From positions 1 through 18,385 of the forward strand of contig CAZTZY010000066.1 of assembly GCA_964617765.1 (NCBI GenBank): 18,385 bases of DNA. Reading direction: 5' to 3'. The position numbers were made by a program, and so were the translations under genes. A model generated the notes under the pieces. That model worked only from the letters and a program-made list of their open reading frames with translations, had not been told where the DNA came from and did not search any database. Below, piece by piece: positions 8,633 through 15,857 of the stretch. Every line of letters starts with the position of its first letter. Positions within the stretch are counted from its first letter, which is position 1. The DNA comes from CAZTZY01 sp964617765 (GTDB lineage: Bacteria > Pseudomonadota > Gammaproteobacteria > Pseudomonadales > DT-91).

Positions 8633-9187
8633 ATGCTCCGCCACTTTTTGTTGACGGCATTGTGTTGCCTTATTACCGCCTGTGCCACCCCTCAATTTGA
8701 TAGTCACATGGATAATCCTGACTGGGAAATTTCAGGCAAGATTGGCATTCGTGACAACACTCAGGCGACTTCCAGTATTTTCCAGTGGCGTCAAAAAGAT
8801 GATCATTACGCTATTTTTTTACTTAACCATTTAGGACAAATTCAACTGACCATCACCGGCAACAAAAAAATTGCCATCGCCCAACAACCTGATGGCAAAA
8901 CTGAAAAAGCCAAAACGCCGGAAGAATTACTCAAAAAACTGACTGGCTGGTATTTCCCTGTTACCTCCGCCCGATTCTGGCTTCAGGGCATTCCTCAAGG
9001 CGGGGAATCCGATATTCAACGTTCTAATGAAGGGTTCCTGACCCAATTCAATACCAGGGAATGGCATGCCGACCTAAGTAATTACAAAGCTGTTGATGGC
9101 GTATTTTTACCCCACAAAATTAAACTCGAACAAGCAAAACTCAGCATCACTCTTATAGTAAAACAACATGCCCACTTCACTCCTTAA
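8633..9187 (+). CDS. lolB: outer-membrane lipoprotein receptor LolB
   Basis: LolB accepts lipoproteins from the periplasmic carrier LolA and inserts them into the outer membrane. The 184-residue precursor has a short signal ending in the lipobox ITAC, so Cys17 would be lipidated and the mature form anchored in the outer membrane. Family marks are WEISGKIGIRDNTQATSSIFQW near residues 31-52, the following YAIFLLNHLGQIQLTITG, and the strand W(Y)FPVTSARFWLQGIP, where the two segments usually part. Three bases separate it from the upstream TPR gene, and its 3' end overlaps ispE by 20 bases. The same lolB-ispE junction is common in gammaproteobacteria. Confidence 0.93.
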   Translation: MLRHFLLTALCCLITACATPQFDSHMDNPDWEISGKIGIRDNTQATSSIFQWRQKDDHYAIFLLNHLGQIQLTITGNKKIAIAQQPDGKTEKAKTPEELLKKLTGWYFPVTSARFWLQGIPQGGESDIQRSNEGFLTQFNTREWHADLSNYKAVDGVFLPHKIKLEQAKLSITLIVKQHAHFTP

Positions 9188-10031
9188 ACTTCCTGCCCCC
9201 GCGAAATTTAACCATTTTTTACACATTTGCGGACAAAGGACCGACGGGTATCACAATTTACAGACCGTTTTCCAGTTTCTGGAAATCGCCGATGAGCTGA
9301 CTTTTCAATTACGCACCGATGGCCTTCTGCAACTCGCCAATACTATTGATAACATTCCCAATGAAGACAACCTGATCCTGAAGGCCGCGAAAGCTTTAAA
9401 ACAAGCCAGCAAAACCTCTCTGGGTGCCACAATCACTATCGAGAAAAATCTGCCCATGGGAGCCGGCATTGGCGGCGGATCATCAGATGCAGCCACTACC
9501 TTGGTTGCTCTCAATAAACTCTGGAATCTGGACTGGAAACATGAGCAGTTAAAAAGCATTGGTGTTACTTTGGGAGCCGATGTACCTATCTTCATTCATG
9601 GCCACAGTGCCTGGGCTGAAGGCATCGGTGAACAGCTCACTGACCTGACCCTGGAAGAGCGATGGTATCTCCTGCTTTTCCCTTCTTGCCATGTCTCTAC
9701 AGCCACAATTTTTTCGCATTCGGATTTGACACGCGATAGTAAAATGATGAAAATAGCCGCCTTTCTTGAGCAGGGTAATACCACAAATTTTCGAAACGAT
9801 TGTGAAAATTTGGTGCGAAAACTCTATCCTGAAGTTGATGAAGCTCTCGCTTGTTTATCAACCTTCAGCCATGCTCGGATGACGGGTACAGGTGCGTGTG
9901 TATTTGCAAGTTTTACCACACAAGAAGAAGCCCAAAAAATTGGCGCAAAAATTCCTGGAAAATTCAGGGTCGTGGTAAGCAAAAGTGTCAACATGTCACC
10001 GTTATATACTGCATTAAAGTCCGTCAATTAG
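9168..10031 (+). CDS. ispE: 4-diphosphocytidyl-2-C-methyl-D-erythritol kinase
   Basis: This GHMP-family kinase phosphorylates CDP-methylerythritol, the fourth step of the MEP pathway to isoprenoids. The 287 residues fit the family (about 283). Visible are PAPAKFNHFLHICGQRTDGYH with the catalytic Lys13, the GHMP glycine loop MGAGIGGGSSDAA (97-109), the catalytic Asp138 in LGADVP, and the C-terminal RMTGTGACVFA-type motif. The PAKFNHF segment departs slightly from the more usual PAKINLF. The start lies 20 bases inside lolB with no obvious Shine-Dalgarno site, so translational coupling is likely. A tRNA gene begins six bases after the stop codon. Confidence 0.95.
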   Translation: MPTSLLKLPAPAKFNHFLHICGQRTDGYHNLQTVFQFLEIADELTFQLRTDGLLQLANTIDNIPNEDNLILKAAKALKQASKTSLGATITIEKNLPMGAGIGGGSSDAATTLVALNKLWNLDWKHEQLKSIGVTLGADVPIFIHGHSAWAEGIGEQLTDLTLEERWYLLLFPSCHVSTATIFSHSDLTRDSKMMKIAAFLEQGNTTNFRNDCENLVRKLYPEVDEALACLSTFSHARMTGTGACVFASFTTQEEAQKIGAKIPGKFRVVVSKSVNMSPLYTALKSVN

Positions 10032-10037
10032 GTTTTT

Positions 10038-10112
10038 AGGGGCGTCGCCAAGCGGTAAGGCACTGGGTTTTGATCCCAGCATGCGTTGGTTCGAATCCAG
10101 CCGCCCCTGCCA
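10038..10112 (+). tRNA. tRNA-Gln (anticodon TTG)
   Basis: The 75-base cloverleaf includes an encoded CCA. The acceptor arm pairs AGGGGCG (10038-10044) with CGCCCCT (10102-10108), followed by G73 and CCA. The anticodon stem CTGGG/CCCAG encloses TTTTGAT, giving anticodon TTG at 10070-10072, which reads CAA/CAG. The T-arm is GTTGG TTCGAAT CCAGC. The weak A1-U72 pair and G73 fit glutaminyl-tRNA synthetase preferences. No promoter or terminator is visible around it, so it is probably processed out of an ispE-tRNA-prs transcript. Confidence 0.97.
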
Positions 10113-10161
10113 CATCCCTCGCATAATAAAAAACAGTAACCTCATATAATCAGGTGGCAAC

Positions 10162-11106
10162 ATGTCGAAAATGATGGTTTTCACGGGTAATGCCAATCCG
10201 GAACTGGCAAAAAAAGTCGTTGCGCAACTTCACCTCACTATTGGCGATGCCACTGTTGGTAAATTCTCCGATGGTGAAATAACCGTTGAAATTAATGAAA
10301 ATGTGCGCGGTAAAGATGTTTTCGTTTTCCAGTCCACGTGCAATCCTACCAACGACAACCTGATGGAACTGATCGTCATGGTTGATGCCTTACATCGCGC
10401 ATCCGCAGGAAGAATTACCGCAGTTGTTCCTTATTTTGGCTATGCACGCCAGGATCGTCGTGTACGTTCTGCACGCGTACCGATTACCGCCAAGGTGGTT
10501 GCGGATATGATGGTCGGCGTAGGTGTTAACCGCGTACTGACCGTTGATCTTCATGCCGAGCAAATCCAGGGCTTTTTCGATGTCCCGGTGGATAACGTTT
10601 ATGGCTCCCCCGTTCTGATCAGCGATATCCTTGCTCAAAATTATGAAAACCTGATGATCGTGTCGCCTGATATTGGCGGCGTTGTTCGTGCGCGTGCTGT
10701 AGCTAAACAACTGAATGATCTCGATTTGGCGATTATTGATAAACGCCGCCCTAAAGCCAATGTTTCACAAGTCATGCACATTATTGGTGATGTCAAAGAC
10801 CGTACCTGTATATTAGTCGATGATATGGTGGATACCGCAGGCACTCTATGTAAAGCCGCCGAAGCACTAAAAGTGCATGGAGCCGGTCGAGTCATCGCTT
10901 ATTGCACACATCCTGTTCTCTCTGGCGCAGCTATTGATAACATCAATAACTCACAACTGGACGAATTAGTAGTTACCGATACTATTCCTTTATCCAAAGA
11001 AGCTGCTGCCTGTAGCCGTATCCGTCAACTCAGCATGGCCAACCTTTTGGCGGAATCGATTCGCCGCGTCAATAACGAAGAATCACTGAGCGCCTTATTC
11101 AACTAG
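10162..11106 (+). CDS. prs: ribose-phosphate pyrophosphokinase (PRPP synthetase)
   Basis: This enzyme makes PRPP from ribose 5-phosphate and ATP for nucleotide, NAD, histidine and tryptophan synthesis. The 314 residues match the bacterial class I enzyme (about 315). Motifs are FSDGEI (35-40), the ATP loop PYFGYARQDRR (90-100), VDLHAEQIQGFF with His131, and the PRPP loop ILVDDMVDTAGT (217-228). The start has a good AGGTGG site seven bases before the ATG. The gene follows tRNA-Gln by 49 bases. A TATAAT at 10145-10150 is too close to the start to be its promoter, so expression probably comes from upstream. Confidence 0.97.
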   Translation: MSKMMVFTGNANPELAKKVVAQLHLTIGDATVGKFSDGEITVEINENVRGKDVFVFQSTCNPTNDNLMELIVMVDALHRASAGRITAVVPYFGYARQDRRVRSARVPITAKVVADMMVGVGVNRVLTVDLHAEQIQGFFDVPVDNVYGSPVLISDILAQNYENLMIVSPDIGGVVRARAVAKQLNDLDLAIIDKRRPKANVSQVMHIIGDVKDRTCILVDDMVDTAGTLCKAAEALKVHGAGRVIAYCTHPVLSGAAIDNINNSQLDELVVTDTIPLSKEAAACSRIRQLSMANLLAESIRRVNNEESLSALFN

Positions 11107-11149
11107 ACAACTGCTCATAATTTCAGCAAAAAGCATTGAGAATTTCATC

Positions 11150-11215
11150 AAGGGCTGCGATAATCGCCGCCCTTAATTTAAAGCCCTTTCAAACTCTGGT
11201 CGCGGGGATGAAAGG
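11150..11215 (+). promoter_or_regulatory. structured leader before rplY with competing hairpins
   Basis: AAGGGC (11150-11155) can pair with GCCCTT at 11169-11174, strengthened by an inner GCG/CGC pair around ATAAT. Alternatively AAGGGCT (11150-11156) can pair with a second copy, AGCCCTT, at 11182-11188. The two folds exclude each other. Downstream, CCTTTC (11185-11190) can also pair with GAAAGG (11210-11215), just before the rplY Shine-Dalgarno site. The T-run after the first hairpin is weak (AATTT), so it is a poor terminator. E. coli L25 is known to repress its own mRNA through a structured 5' leader, so this may be an equivalent element. Confidence 0.45.
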
Positions 11216-11237
11216 ATAAACCTCCAAGGAGACAATT

Positions 11238-11831
11238 ATGTCTAATAAAGTAGAATTAAAAGCAGAAAGCCGTAGCGATTTGGGGAAAGGTGCGAGCCGC
11301 CGCCTACGTCGCTCTGGCAAAACCCCTGCTATCGTATATGGCATCAATGAACCAGCCTCAATCACGCTAACTCACAACGATTTGTGGAAAGCGCAAGAAT
11401 CTGAAGCTTTCTATTCTTCAATTATCAATATCAATATTGATGGCAAGGCTAATGATGTGGTTGTAAAAAGCCTGCAACGTCATCCTGCAAAAAGCCTGAT
11501 CATGCATATCGATTTCCAGCGCATTGATGCTACTCACGCTATTATCGTTAATGTACCTTTGCACTTTATCAACGGTGATCTTTCTCCTGCGGTGAAATTG
11601 CAAGGTGGTCAAATCCAGATCGTTGATAACTCTATCAAAGTTGAATGTTTACCTAGCAAATTGCCAGAATACATTGAAATTGATCTTGGCAATGTCAATG
11701 TTGACGATATCATCCATATCTCCAACATCAAACTGCCAGAAGGCGTAAACTCTGTTGATTTGGCTCACGGACACGATTTGGCCCTGGTGCAAATTGTTGC
11801 CACTCGCGAATCAGCACCTGGTAAAGTATAA
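11238..11831 (+). CDS. rplY: 50S ribosomal protein L25, long TL5/Ctc form
   Basis: L25 binds 5S rRNA in the central protuberance of the large subunit. At 197 residues this is the two-domain Ctc/TL5 form, not the roughly 95-residue E. coli form. The N-terminal 5S-binding domain (1-94) starts VELKAESRSDLGKGASRRLR and contains KTPAIVYG; the C-terminal beta domain (95-197) contains VNVPLHFING and KVECLPSKLPEYIEIDL. A strong AAGGAG site precedes the ATG by seven bases. The upstream 131-base gap is structured (see the leader entry). It is followed after 33 bases by pth, so translation and ribosome rescue functions are grouped. Confidence 0.96.
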   Translation: MSNKVELKAESRSDLGKGASRRLRRSGKTPAIVYGINEPASITLTHNDLWKAQESEAFYSSIININIDGKANDVVVKSLQRHPAKSLIMHIDFQRIDATHAIIVNVPLHFINGDLSPAVKLQGGQIQIVDNSIKVECLPSKLPEYIEIDLGNVNVDDIIHISNIKLPEGVNSVDLAHGHDLALVQIVATRESAPGKV

Positions 11832-11864
11832 TCGTTAGCTGGAAGCACCGAAGAGAATCATCAG

Positions 11865-12449
11865 GTGAGTAACCTGAAGCTCATTGTAGGCCTGGGAAAT
11901 CCCGGGCCTTCTTATATTGAAACCCGGCATAATGCGGGGCAAATTTTCGTTGAGGAAATTGCCCGTGCTTTTCAAGTTTCCCTTAATATCGAAAAAAAAT
12001 TCTTTGGCCTGACCGGAACCGGAATCATTAACGGTAAAGAAATTAAATTACTGATACCCACTACATTCATGAACAGAAGCGGACAATCGGTAGCGGCCAT
12101 TTGCCAATTCTATAAAATAACACCTGAACAAATGCTGGTTGCGCACGATGAACTGGATTTTGAACCTGGTATTGCCCGCATCAAGTTTGGCGGAGGCCAC
12201 GGTGGCCATAATGGTTTGCGTGACATCATCAGCTCAAGCGGCAACAACAAGGATTTTTACCGTTTACGCATAGGCATAGGCCATCCCGGCAACCCCGGAG
12301 AAGTATCCAACTACGTATTAAACAAAGCACCACAAACAGAACACGAGAAAATTCTCGCCAGCATTGATGAGGCCATTCGTCACCTACCCAAAATGGTAAT
12401 GGGCGATTGGCAAACAGCAATGAATCAATTACACAGTTATAAAGCTTAA
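11865..12449 (+). CDS. pth: peptidyl-tRNA hydrolase
   Basis: Pth frees tRNA from peptidyl-tRNAs dropped by stalled ribosomes. The start is a GTG at 11865 with AAGAGAAT upstream, giving 194 residues, as in E. coli. Active-site residues are all present: Asn12 in GLGNPG, His22 in ETRHNAG, Asn70 in TTFMNRSG, Asp95 in AHDELD, and Asn116 in GGGHGGHNGLRDI. The C-terminal half carries RLRIGIGHPG and SNYVLNKAP, typical of the family. It lies between rplY and ychF with gaps of 33 and 28 bases and no terminator, so the three genes form an operon. Confidence 0.96.
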   Translation: MSNLKLIVGLGNPGPSYIETRHNAGQIFVEEIARAFQVSLNIEKKFFGLTGTGIINGKEIKLLIPTTFMNRSGQSVAAICQFYKITPEQMLVAHDELDFEPGIARIKFGGGHGGHNGLRDIISSSGNNKDFYRLRIGIGHPGNPGEVSNYVLNKAPQTEHEKILASIDEAIRHLPKMVMGDWQTAMNQLHSYKA

Positions 12450-12477
12450 TCATTTAAAGCATACCAGAGGAATTACC

Positions 12478-13569
12478 ATGGGATTTAATTGCGGCATCGT
12501 CGGTTTACCTAATGTAGGGAAATCCACCCTGTTTAACGCCCTGACCAAATCCGGCATTGCTGCAGAAAATTTCCCATTCTGCACTATTGAACCGAATTCA
12601 GGCATTGTTGCAGTGCCCGATCCACGCCTGGAAAAACTCGCAGCCATTGTTAACCCGGAACGCATTCTTCCCACCACTATGGAATTTGTCGATATAGCCG
12701 GTTTAGTAGCAGGCGCCTCCAAAGGTGAAGGATTAGGCAATAAATTTCTAGCCAACATTCGTGAAACCGATGCCATTGCCCATGTAGTTCGCTGCTTCGA
12801 TGATGACAACATTATCCATGTTGCTTCTAAAGTAAATCCTGCCAATGATATTGATGTAATTAACACCGAACTTGCACTCGCCGACCTTGAAAGCGTTGAA
12901 AAACAATTATTCAAAGTAGCAAAAACTGCCAAAGGTGGCGACAAGGATTCCATCGCCATGAAATCCTTGTTAGAGAGAATCCAGCCCATACTCAATGAAG
13001 GCAAACCGATCAGATCTTTAGACCTGAGTGATACAGAACAGGTACTCATCCAACAACTACATTTATTGACCACCAAACCGACCATGTATATTGCCAACGT
13101 CGCCGAAGATGGTTTTGAAAATAATCCCCATCTGGATACCGTCAAAAAAATTGCAGCGGCAGAAGGTGCTATTGTCGTCGCCATTTGCAACAAACTCGAA
13201 TCTGAAATAGCTGAACTCGATGATGATGAACGCGCTGAATTTCTCGCGGATTTAGGCATGGAAGAACCCGGTCTTGATCGTGTTATCCGTGCCGGCTATC
13301 AATTATTAAACCTGCACACCTACTTCACCGCCGGTGTAAAAGAAGTGCGTGCATGGACAATTCCCGTAGGTGCAAGCGCACCACAAGCAGCTGGCGTTAT
13401 CCACAGTGATTTCGAAAAGGGCTTTATCCGCGCTGAAATCATCAGCTATGACGAATTTATCCAGTTCAAAGGTGAACAAGGCGCAAAAGATGCCGGCAAA
13501 TGGCGCCTGGAAGGCAAAACCTATGTAGTGCAAGACGGCGACGTCATCCACTTCAGGTTCAACGTCTAA
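12478..13569 (+). CDS. ychF: redox-responsive ATPase YchF (Obg/OLA1-like)
   Basis: YchF is a ribosome-associated P-loop NTPase that prefers ATP. The 363 residues equal the E. coli length. The P-loop is GLPNVGKS (9-16), the G3 motif DIAG (72-75), and the G4 position reads NVAE (207-210) instead of NKxD, the change that explains ATP preference in this family. A helical coiled-coil insertion occupies about 130-200, and the C-terminal TGS domain (about 280-363) ends with GKTYVVQDGDVIHFRFNV. The start has an AGAGGAAT site before the ATG. It is the last gene of the rplY-pth-ychF group; no convincing terminator follows before the tRNA promoter. Confidence 0.96.
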   Translation: MGFNCGIVGLPNVGKSTLFNALTKSGIAAENFPFCTIEPNSGIVAVPDPRLEKLAAIVNPERILPTTMEFVDIAGLVAGASKGEGLGNKFLANIRETDAIAHVVRCFDDDNIIHVASKVNPANDIDVINTELALADLESVEKQLFKVAKTAKGGDKDSIAMKSLLERIQPILNEGKPIRSLDLSDTEQVLIQQLHLLTTKPTMYIANVAEDGFENNPHLDTVKKIAAAEGAIVVAICNKLESEIAELDDDERAEFLADLGMEEPGLDRVIRAGYQLLNLHTYFTAGVKEVRAWTIPVGASAPQAAGVIHSDFEKGFIRAEIISYDEFIQFKGEQGAKDAGKWRLEGKTYVVQDGDVIHFRFNV

Positions 13570-13581
13570 TCGCCTTTTGGC

Positions 13582-13620
13582 TTGACAAAAACAGCGCAAA
13601 TCCTCAGAATTGCGCCTCCC
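13582..13620 (+). promoter_or_regulatory. rRNA-style promoter for tRNA-Met
   Basis: A perfect -35 TTGACA (13582-13587) is followed after 17 bases by CAGAAT (13605-13610, 4 of 6), then directly by the GC-rich stretch TGCGCCTCCC. That discriminator closely resembles E. coli rrn P1 promoters and is the hallmark of stable-RNA promoters under ppGpp/DksA and growth-rate control. Transcription would start near 13617, leaving a leader of about 47 bases before the tRNA. An inverted repeat, GCGCAA (13594-13599) and TTGCGC (13610-13615), straddles the -10. Confidence 0.65.
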
Positions 13621-13663
13621 AAATTAATGGCTAATCGAATATTTTGATAAGCCGAAGAATGAT

Positions 13664-13740
13664 GGCTAGGTAGCTCAGTTGGTTAGAGCACAACACTCAT
13701 AATGTTGGGGTCGGTGGTTCGATTCCACTCCTAGCTACCA
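13664..13740 (+). tRNA. tRNA-Met, elongator type (anticodon CAT)
   Basis: The 77-base cloverleaf includes CCA. The anticodon stem CAACA/TGTTG encloses CTCATAA, placing CAT at 13698-13700. The D-arm (AGCTCAGTTGGTTAGAGCA) and the variable loop with GGGTC closely follow E. coli elongator tRNA-Met; the C1-A72 type mismatch of initiators is absent. The first acceptor pair is G1-U72, not G-C, because the 3' arm reads CCTAGCT before ACCA; a second wobble closes the T-stem (G49-U65). tRNA-Ile2, which also carries a CAT gene anticodon, is less likely from the body sequence. Confidence 0.93.
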
Positions 13741-13748
13741 AATAAACA

Positions 13749-13782
13749 AGCCCTGAGCAGCAAAACTGCCCAGGGCTTTTTT
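13749..13782 (+). terminator. strong intrinsic terminator after tRNA-Met
   Basis: The arms GCCCTG-A-GCAG and CTGC-C-CAGGGC enclose a CAAAA loop, and six T follow at 13777-13782. It starts nine bases after the tRNA CCA end. Read in reverse, the stem is followed by TTGTTTATTT, so it may also end transcripts of the minus-strand gene finishing at 13812. Confidence 0.92.
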
Positions 13783-13811
13783 ATTACTGCTACCCTAGAC
13801 CAGAATGACGA

Positions 13812-14246
13812 CTATGAGTTTTCGGCAGGAATCCTCAACAATACATTCATGCCGGGCTCAACATTTTTAGCGTCGATATAACCAATTGCACCCGTTTGTT
13901 TAAGGTGTTTTTTCAAGGCGTCAATGGTTTGTACCTGCGTAGGCTGGCTGGTTATTTTACCTACTACTTTGGCGCGCGCCCAGTAGGCATAAACCTGCGT
14001 ACTGTCTTTGCCAACTACCTTCTCATAAAACTGCCATTTCACAGTGTTATCATCTGTCAGATCAATGGGGATGGCCGGTGTACCATCAGCGAATGTGCTT
14101 GAACGTTTCAGAAAAATTTGCCTGGCTTCCATCGCTGATAATTCCGGCAAGCCAGAACTTCCGACTATGGCAATATCTGCGTAGGTGTAAATACTGGGGG
14201 TTAATGCAATAAACAACATAGTGGTTTTAATGATGGGGAACTTCAT
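13812..14246 (-). CDS. small exported PstS-like substrate-binding domain protein
   Basis: I take the ATG at 14246, which has an AAAAGGAGACAGGATT leader; an upstream in-frame start at 14318 lacks this. The result is 144 residues: a signal peptide cut near TYA (residue 23), then a single lobe of the type II periplasmic-binding fold (PstS-like), with ELSAMEARQIFLKRSSTFADG (about 35-55), FYEKVVGKDSTQVYAYWAR, and the closing GAIGYIDAKNV. Such short proteins are often labelled phosphate ABC transporter substrate-binding protein, but full PstS is more than twice as long, and no pstCAB genes are nearby. Its ligand is unknown; it probably acts in the periplasm as a stand-alone binding module. The gene faces the tRNA-Met terminator. 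Confidence 0.75.
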   Translation of the reverse strand: MKFPIIKTTMLFIALTPSIYTYADIAIVGSSGLPELSAMEARQIFLKRSSTFADGTPAIPIDLTDDNTVKWQFYEKVVGKDSTQVYAYWARAKVVGKITSQPTQVQTIDALKKHLKQTGAIGYIDAKNVEPGMNVLLRIPAENS

Positions 14247-14558
14247 AATCCTGTCTCCTTTTCTCGATCCGTTTTTTTGTAACTCCAACTTACACCATAT
14301 ATCTTTCAATAATGGCATATCCCTTCCGCTGTTAAATTCAATCTAAACTGCGGTTTTGCTTTTTAAGTTTTGTCCAAGAAACGAATAAGCGCCAACTTCA
14401 AAAGATTAAATATCGTTAATATAAGAGGCGCAGATGGAATAGGCTGCTAAAACCACAATAAGTTTAAGGACACCTTAATACTCATTATTCTTGTCTTTCA
14501 ATAACAGCAAACTATCTAACAATAATACTTAGCTATCAATAAGCACGGAAAGAAGGTA
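14247..14558. other. AT-rich gap with two inverted repeats, no gene seen
   Basis: Between the two minus-strand genes I find no plausible ORF. The gap contains a 15-base palindrome, TTAAGG-ACA-CCTTAA (14464-14478). It also contains a nested symmetrical element: GCGCC (14389-14393) with GGCGC (14427-14431), and inside it ATTAA (14405-14409) with TTAAT (14416-14420). Neither is followed by a U-tract on the minus strand. They could be regulatory sites for the PstS-like gene. I could not pick a convincing promoter. Confidence 0.4.
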
Positions 14559-15305
14559 TCAAATACCATCAAGAATGCGTTGTCGTTGTGCTTCGTAGGT
14601 TTTTTGATCAATCTCGCCTGCTTCATGCAACTCTTTCAAAACCCGCAAACGATCCTCAACAGAACGACCCAGGTCGGCACCCGATTGTGATTGCGGTGAT
14701 GGTACAGCTTGAGGTGTTACAACTTGTGGCGAAACAACGGGGGGGTTAACCTGCCGGGTTTGTGGCTGCGCCGATCTCGGTGTAATGATAGGCTCAGGTG
14801 TTAGAATCGCATCAGAAATATCCACCGGTTTTGAATATGTTGTTGTACTTTCTTTCACAACATTACTCAACGTTGCCGAAGGTTCCATCAATTCGCCCTT
14901 CAACGCGACTTCTGCCGCAACAAGGCCGAGGGCACACTGATATTTATCCTTACTCAGAATAACGTTGTTTTTATAGTTGGAGGCAATGTTTACCACATAA
15001 TGGCTATTACGTTCGATGGCCTCTTCTTTTAACTTCAGGAGTGACGATAAAAATGCCCAATGACAGGCGTTTTCCTTGTCACGCATGGTTTTACGACGCA
15101 CCTTGGATACTACAATAGCGCGTCCGGAAAGATTGGCAGGCTTCTCGCCAAAATAGAATTTAACCGAATCCCCCAAACGCAACCTGGCATCTTCAGTATT
15201 CATGGCTTCCTTTATTGAATACTCCAGCAACTGGTTCGCTGCCAATGTTAACGATGAAAAAACACTCAGCAAAATAGCTATTACCCACTTCTGTGTTTTA
15301 TGCAT
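14559..15305 (-). CDS. exported protein with C-terminal SHOCT motif
   Basis: I choose the ATG at 15305 (MHKTQKWVIAILLSVFSSLTLA) because GAGGTAG lies just before it; a start 24 bases upstream lacks a site. The 248-residue protein has a signal peptide to about residue 22, a folded domain at 25-140, a Pro/Gln/Thr/Val-rich linker at 141-212, and a short helical C-terminus (DRLRVLKELHEAGEIDQKTY onward) matching the SHOCT oligomerisation motif. The folded domain carries two cysteines, Cys81 in ACHWAFLSSL and Cys124 in YQCALG, a possible disulphide, and a VVNIASNYKNN stretch. I recognise this as similar to small exported proteins often labelled, misleadingly, excinuclease ATPase subunit; nothing here looks like UvrA. 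The function is unknown. It follows the flavin-protein gene by 41 bases and may be co-transcribed. Confidence 0.65.
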   Translation of the reverse strand: MHKTQKWVIAILLSVFSSLTLAANQLLEYSIKEAMNTEDARLRLGDSVKFYFGEKPANLSGRAIVVSKVRRKTMRDKENACHWAFLSSLLKLKEEAIERNSHYVVNIASNYKNNVILSKDKYQCALGLVAAEVALKGELMEPSATLSNVVKESTTTYSKPVDISDAILTPEPIITPRSAQPQTRQVNPPVVSPQVVTPQAVPSPQSQSGADLGRSVEDRLRVLKELHEAGEIDQKTYEAQRQRILDGI

Positions 15306-15346
15306 TTTCACTACCTCAACATTGATCATTGCTTGATTAGAACCTG

Positions 15347-15799
15347 TTACAGCATAAAGTTCGCCAGTTTCATCATCTTTTGCGCGTCATACGGAATGAT
15401 TTTATCCGGCGTGAACTTCAACACCACATTCGATGCGTTATTCATGGATGACGACATCATTTTGGCAGAGATTCGGCTTTTATACAGAACCCTTTTTGAA
15501 AATCTCGGGAAAAACCAGTCTCGTGTTTTTTCATCCCGTAAAATCTCGCAGGTACCGCGCATCGAAACACACCGTGTATCGCCCACTTTACTCCCTGCGC
15601 CACTGACTACAACGGCCACTCGACCATCGCGACTAATGGCAATATCACGCGCACAACCACTGATTGCAGTCATCCACAAACAACCATCTTCAACAATAAA
15701 ACTGACTACGGTAGCTGCCGGAGAACCGTCTTTCGTCACCCAGCACAAGGTACATTCATTTTGTGCAGCGAGTATTTTTTGTGACAAGGTATCAAACAC
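15347..15799 (-). CDS. pyridoxamine 5'-phosphate oxidase-like flavin protein
   Basis: The 150-residue protein starts at a GTG (15799) with AAAAGGAAAT upstream. It has the split-barrel shape of the PNPOx/FMN-binding superfamily: CTLCWVTKDGSPAATVVSF (about 16-34), then CLWMTAISGCARDIAISRDG and RVAVVVSGAGSKVGDTRCVS, and a middle strand MRGTCEIL. Members bind FMN, F420 or haem and act as oxidoreductases or sensors. True PdxH is longer (about 215) with a conserved C-terminal substrate block missing here, so vitamin B6 synthesis is unlikely. It lies 58 bases after the MaoC gene and 41 before the SHOCT gene, suggesting one minus-strand unit. Confidence 0.75.
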   Translation of the reverse strand: MFDTLSQKILAAQNECTLCWVTKDGSPAATVVSFIVEDGCLWMTAISGCARDIAISRDGRVAVVVSGAGSKVGDTRCVSMRGTCEILRDEKTRDWFFPRFSKRVLYKSRISAKMMSSSMNNASNVVLKFTPDKIIPYDAQKMMKLANFML

Positions 15800-15857
15800 G
15801 GATATTTCCTTTTAACAAAAACACAATAAGGGCAGTTTGTGCCACCCCGATAAAATA

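Noticed and set aside
10145..10150. Perfect TATAAT before prs
   Set aside because: Transcription would start about five bases before the ATG and exclude the good AGGTGG site, and no -35 lies at the right distance.
12450..13259. Minus-strand open frame of 269 residues
   Set aside because: It lies wholly antisense to ychF, whose motifs are complete, and its serine/alanine-rich composition is that of a shadow frame.
14559..15305. Excinuclease ATPase subunit label for the SHOCT protein
   Set aside because: There is no P-loop, ABC signature or zinc finger of UvrA, and the protein has a signal peptide.
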